Source: Acidisoma sp. PAMC 29798 (GTDB lineage: Bacteria; Pseudomonadota; Alphaproteobacteria; Acetobacterales; Acetobacteraceae). From it: a stretch of 64,000 bases of DNA. Under the pieces are notes generated by a model. That model worked only from the letters and a program-made list of their open reading frames with translations, searched no databases and had not been told where the DNA came from. Positions 60,781 through 64,000 of this stretch are shown in pieces. The stretch's first letter is position 1. Every line of letters starts with the position of its first letter. Made by a program: the position numbers and the translations under genes. The stretch spans positions 62,001-126,000 of the forward strand of contig NZ_CP126994.1 in the NCBI RefSeq assembly GCF_030252425.1, written 5' to 3'.

Positions 60781-61668
60781 ATGGATTTTACGGATGGATA
60801 CGTTCCGGGCGCGTTCGGTCGCACCTGGTACAAGGTGACAGGCGATCTCGGCAGCACCAAGCCGCCCGTCGTCATTCTCCACGGCGGCCCCGGCTGCACC
60901 CACGACTACGTCGATTCACTCTCCGGGCTGGCCGACACCGGCCGCGCTGTCGTGCATTACGACCAAATCGGTAACGGGCGCTCGACCCATTTGCGTGACA
61001 AGGGACCGGCGTTCTGGACGGTTGAGCTTTTCCTGGAAGAACTGGATCGGTTGCTGCGGCATCTTGGCATCGCTGATCGTTACGACGTCTTTGGTCAGTC
61101 CTGGGGCGGGATGCTGGCGGCCGAGCACGCCGTGCGGCAGCCGGCGGGGCTGCGTAAGCTCGTCATCGCCGATTCACCGGCGTCGATGCACACCTGGGTG
61201 GCGGAGGCGAACCGTCTGCGGCTGGACCTTCCCGCCGACGTACAAGATACGTTGTCGCGACATGAAGCGGCCGGAACGATTGAGAGCCCCGAATACCAGA
61301 AGGCCGCAGAGGCTTTCTACGCCCGCCATGTGTGTCGGATTGTGCCCAATCCGCCAGAGGTTGCCCGCACCTTCGCGGCCATTGCGGATGACCCGACCGT
61401 CTATCACGCCATGAACGGCCCCACCGAATTTCACGTTGTCGGCACGATGAAGGACTGGACGATCGAAAGTCGCTTGCATTCCATCATCGTTCCAACCTTG
61501 TTGATTTCGGGGCAGTATGACGAAGCGACGACGCTTTGCGTGCAGCCTTATGCCGACTTCATCCCCGATGTTCGCTGGCGTGTCTTCGAGCATTCCAGCC
61601 ACATGCCGCATGTCGAGGAAAAAGAGGCGTGCCTCTTGGCCGTCGCGGACTTTCTCGATGCGGTCTGA
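60781..61668 (+). CDS. Proline iminopeptidase-like alpha/beta hydrolase
   Basis: The 295-residue protein shows [10 protein letters not shown] (oxyanion loop), the nucleophile elbow [15 protein letters not shown], the acid in [12 protein letters not shown] and the catalytic His in [12 protein letters not shown]. The HGGPG and GQSWGG motifs define the prolyl aminopeptidase/tricorn-F1 group. ATG 60781 is chosen because GAGG lies just upstream; ATG 60745 would add twelve residues. The following genes encode a peptide-type importer, so the enzyme may release N-terminal residues from imported peptides or hydrolyse amino-acid amides. Confidence 0.88.
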   Translation: MDFTDGYVPGAFGRTWYKVTGDLGSTKPPVVILHGGPGCTHDYVDSLSGLADTGRAVVHYDQIGNGRSTHLRDKGPAFWTVELFLEELDRLLRHLGIADRYDVFGQSWGGMLAAEHAVRQPAGLRKLVIADSPASMHTWVAEANRLRLDLPADVQDTLSRHEAAGTIESPEYQKAAEAFYARHVCRIVPNPPEVARTFAAIADDPTVYHAMNGPTEFHVVGTMKDWTIESRLHSIIVPTLLISGQYDEATTLCVQPYADFIPDVRWRVFEHSSHMPHVEEKEACLLAVADFLDAV

Positions 61669-61711
61669 CGCCTTGTTACAATCGTCCCAAAATTCGATCG
61701 GAGAGACGCCC

Positions 61712-63376
61712 ATGACCCTGCGACGATGGCTCCAATCCTCTGCCGTTGCGCTGCTGGCAGCGACCGGCCTCACGGCCCTCGCGCTGCCGACGGCCCAGGC
61801 GGCCACGGGCGGCACGCTGAAGCTGGTATCTGCCGCCGCCGCCGGCACGCTCGATCCCCAGATCAATTACACCGCGCAGTTCTGGCAGATCTTCTACGTC
61901 ACCAATGATGGGTTGGTGGAGTTCCAGAAAAAGGCAGGCTCCGCGAGCAACGTGGTCGTCGCCGATCTGGCCACCGAAATGCCCAAGCCGCAGGATGGCG
62001 GCAAGACCTATGTCTTCACGCTGCGCAAGGGGATCAAGTTCTCCACCGGCAAAGAGATTACGCCGGATGATGTCGTCGCCAGCTTCCAGCGCCTGTTCAA
62101 GATCAGCAACCCGAATGCCGGTTCCTGGTATAATTGGATCGTCGGTGCCGATGCCTGCATCAAGACGCCCGCGACCTGCACCCTCGCCGGCGGCGTTGTT
62201 GCCGATGACGCGGCCAGCACCATCACCTTCCATCTGACGCAGCCAGATTCCGAGTTCTTCTACAAGCTCGCCACGCCCTTCGGCTCGATCCTGCCGTCCG
62301 ATACGCCCGCCAAGGACATGGGCACCGTTCCCGTGGCCGCGACCGGTCCCTATATGGTCACCAGCTACGATCCCCAGAAGTCGATGACCATCAAGCGCAA
62401 TCCGTATTTCAAGGAATGGAGCGCCGCCGCGCAGCCTGCCGGCATGGTCGACGAGATGGACTATACCTTCGGCACCAAGCCGGAAGACGCGATCACGGCC
62501 ATCGAGAACGGCCAGCAGGATTGGATGTTCGATACCCCCCCGTCCGATCGTCTGGGCGAGATGAGCACCAAATACGCGAGCCAGATCCACATCAATCCGT
62601 TGTTCGCGATCTTCTACGCACCGATGAACGTCAATATCGCGCCCTTCAATAACAAGGACGCGCGTCTTGCGCTGAACTACGCCGTCAACCGGAAATCCAC
62701 CGTCGGCATCTATGGCGGCCCGCGCCTGGCGGTGCCGAACTGCCAGGTCCTGCCGCCGGGCTTCCCCGGCTACAAGGCCTATTGCCCTTACACCAAGAAC
62801 CCCGGCACCAAGTGGTCCGCGCCTGACATGGTGAAGGCCAAGGCGCTGATGGCGAAGTCCGGCCAGATGGGCCAGAAGGTCACGGTCATCACCGATGACC
62901 AGAACGTCGATCCTGCCCTCGGCACCTATCTCGTTAGCGTGCTGAACGAGCTGGGCTTCAAGGCGACGGTGAAGGTGATTTCGGCGAACATCCAGTTCAC
63001 CTATATCCAGAACACCAAGAACAACGTTCAGATCAGCATCAGCCAGTGGTATCAGGATTATCCGGCGGCGTCGGACTTCCTGAACGTGCTGCTGAGCTGC
63101 GGCGCCTTCCATCCGGGCTCCGATGCTTCGATCAACATCTCCGGCTATTGCTCCAAGAGTCTGGACGCCAAGATCAATAAGAACCTGATCACGGCCGTCA
63201 CGGATCCTGCGGCTGCCAACAAGACGTGGGCTGAAATCGATCATGACGCCGTGGACGATGCCCCCTGGGCGACGCTGTTCACGCCGAAGCAGCTCGACTT
63301 CGTGTCCAAAAACGTGACGAACTTCCCCTATAGCGACCAGTTCAAGATGGTTCTGTCGCAAGTGACGGTGAAGTAA
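61712..63376 (+). CDS. Peptide/opine-type ABC substrate-binding protein (SBP_bac_5)
   Basis: The protein is 554 residues with signal peptide MTLRRWLQSSAVALLAATGL and cleavage near AQA-ATGG. SBP_bac_5 blocks include GTLDPQINYTAQFWQIFYVT, YVFTLRKGIKFSTGKEITPD and DVVASFQRLF, with a two-lobe fold of the DppA/OppA class. Internal Cys residues (for example near DACIKTPATCTLAGG) suggest a disulfide. It starts 43 bp after the hydrolase gene and GGAGAG lies upstream of the ATG. Confidence 0.92.
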   Translation: MTLRRWLQSSAVALLAATGLTALALPTAQAATGGTLKLVSAAAAGTLDPQINYTAQFWQIFYVTNDGLVEFQKKAGSASNVVVADLATEMPKPQDGGKTYVFTLRKGIKFSTGKEITPDDVVASFQRLFKISNPNAGSWYNWIVGADACIKTPATCTLAGGVVADDAASTITFHLTQPDSEFFYKLATPFGSILPSDTPAKDMGTVPVAATGPYMVTSYDPQKSMTIKRNPYFKEWSAAAQPAGMVDEMDYTFGTKPEDAITAIENGQQDWMFDTPPSDRLGEMSTKYASQIHINPLFAIFYAPMNVNIAPFNNKDARLALNYAVNRKSTVGIYGGPRLAVPNCQVLPPGFPGYKAYCPYTKNPGTKWSAPDMVKAKALMAKSGQMGQKVTVITDDQNVDPALGTYLVSVLNELGFKATVKVISANIQFTYIQNTKNNVQISISQWYQDYPAASDFLNVLLSCGAFHPGSDASINISGYCSKSLDAKINKNLITAVTDPAAANKTWAEIDHDAVDDAPWATLFTPKQLDFVSKNVTNFPYSDQFKMVLSQVTVK

Positions 63377-63394
63377 GCACGTTTGTGAAGGATC

Positions 63395-63420
63395 GGCGGT
63401 GCGGCTTCGGCCGCGCCGCC
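63395..63420 (+). terminator. Strong UUCG hairpin between SBP and permease genes
   Basis: GGCGGTGCGGC-TTCG-GCCGCGCCGCC is an 11-bp stem (one G-U pair) with an extra-stable TTCG tetraloop and no T-tract. In SBP-permease operons such hairpins usually protect the SBP mRNA or attenuate downstream transcription. Confidence 0.65.
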
Positions 63421-63454
63421 TCCACTATGGCCATTCTCTCCTCTTGTTTCAGGC

Positions 63455-64000
63455 ATGGGTGAAATCAGCACAATGTCTGAGTCCGTCATCGATACGCCCG
63501 CGCCCGCCGATCTGTCCGGCGGCGGCATGGGTGATCCGGTCACCGTGCGTGCGCGCAAGGCGGAGGGCCCCTGGCGTGCAGGCTTGCGCAAGCTGCGGCA
63601 GGACCGCACTGCGATGGGTTCGGTGATCGTGCTGATCATCGTCGTGCTCGCCTGCTGCAGCGCATCGCTCTTCGCGAACCGCATTTCGCAAAGCGATCCC
63701 TTTCAGTCGAATCTCGATGGCCAGATCACGATCGGGTCCAATACGCTCGACGTGATGGCGGCCGATACTGCGGGCCTCGGCCTCGGCGTCACGCCGATCG
63801 GGCCGACCTGGCACGGTCAGTATTTCTTCGGCGCCGACAATCAGGGTCGCGATGTCGCGGCGCGGATGCTGTATGGCGGGCAGAATTCTCTGCTGATCTC
63901 CTTCTCGGCCACAGTGGTTTGCCTCGTGCTCGCTGCCATCGTCGGCACTATCGCGGGCTTCGCGGGCGGGTTGACGGATACCATCCTCGCCCGATTGCTC
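63455..64000 (+). CDS. Peptide-type ABC transporter permease (DppC/OppC-like), partial
   Basis: The frame is open to the window end (182 codons). After a soluble N-terminus (ESVIDTPAPADLSGGGMGDP) comes LRKLRQDRTAMGSVIVLIIV as the first membrane segment. The OppC-type periplasmic block QYFFGADNQGRDVAARMLYG follows, then ISFSATVVCLVLAAIVGTIA. ATG 63473 is an alternative start. The DppC-type gene comes directly after the SBP, so a DppB-type gene is expected downstream, outside the window. Confidence 0.85.
   Translation, partial: MGEISTMSESVIDTPAPADLSGGGMGDPVTVRARKAEGPWRAGLRKLRQDRTAMGSVIVLIIVVLACCSASLFANRISQSDPFQSNLDGQITIGSNTLDVMAADTAGLGLGVTPIGPTWHGQYFFGADNQGRDVAARMLYGGQNSLLISFSATVVCLVLAAIVGTIAGFAGGLTDTILARLL

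Noticed and set aside
61676-63361. 561-codon open frame antisense to the peptide-binding protein
   Set aside because: The plus-strand gene has a signal peptide and family motifs; the antisense frame shows none.
1-64000. CRISPR array, rRNA genes, intact insertion sequences, prophage
   Set aside because: No regularly spaced repeats, rRNA-like blocks, complete transposase or phage structural genes were seen on reading through the window.

Overview
The window looks like a chromosomal segment of a high-GC alphaproteobacterium, most probably an Acetobacteraceae member (Rhodospirillales). This rests on the contiguous ffh-rpsP-rimM-trmD-rplS-leuC-leuD-leuB block (59.4 to 52.5 kb, minus strand), LPS heptose genes, and the many ABC uptake and amide-hydrolysis genes typical of plant- or soil-associated members. 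The family assignment is inference from gene order and protein style, not from a database search.

Layout. 0-1.4 kb: formamidase/acetamidase (cut by the window edge) and cyanase, an ammonia-releasing pair. 1.5-1.7 kb: tRNA-Asn and tRNA-Leu. 1.8-4.7 kb: a zinc metallopeptidase-like protein, a 5'-truncated galE, and small proteins (DUF1127, hypothetical, entericidin). 4.7-11.5 kb: MsbA-like exporter and CCA-adding enzyme (minus), then a translationally coupled hldE / AGE-fold isomerase / hldD operon (plus) for LPS inner-core heptose. 11.6-15.4 kb: a His-rich secreted peptide, transposase and hydrolase debris, a MerR-ATPase fusion, TetR and EamA genes, and a LysR remnant.

15.5-31.6 kb is the most interesting part: a nitrogen-heterocycle or amide catabolic island. 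It holds a close RutA (pyrimidine oxygenase) homologue but none of the other rut genes in canonical form. Instead it has a cysteine hydrolase, three intact amidase-signature enzymes, one internally deleted amidase with an AtzG-like partner, a COG0523 GTPase, a hydantoinase/dihydropyrimidinase, a ribose-type ABC importer, a GntR/HutC regulator and an MFS transporter. A textbook sigma-54 -24/-12 promoter precedes rutA, a near-consensus one precedes the ABC operon, and the 8-mer GTACGGAC recurs in all three control regions. This suggests nitrogen-limitation control plus a local GntR switch. 31.7-41 kb continues the theme with a nucleoside-type (BMP/NupABC-like) ABC importer, a TrzA/AtzA-type amidohydrolase and an NMT1/SsuABC-like importer.

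41.2-42.4 kb: cytochrome b561-like protein and TspO. 42.4-50.7 kb: LacI-controlled sugar ABC importer with two TIM-barrel isomerases and a Gfo/Idh/MocA oxidoreductase, with a perfect 16-bp palindrome as likely operator. 50.7-52.4 kb: small accessory patch with a frameshifted gene, two small ORFs and an Abi-alpha protein next to tRNA-Arg. 52.5-59.4 kb: leucine biosynthesis and the translation/SRP block. 59.5-64 kb: a 33-bp perfect inverted repeat, aldo/keto reductase, proline-iminopeptidase-like hydrolase and the start of a peptide ABC importer.

No CRISPR array, rRNA, intact insertion sequence or prophage was seen.
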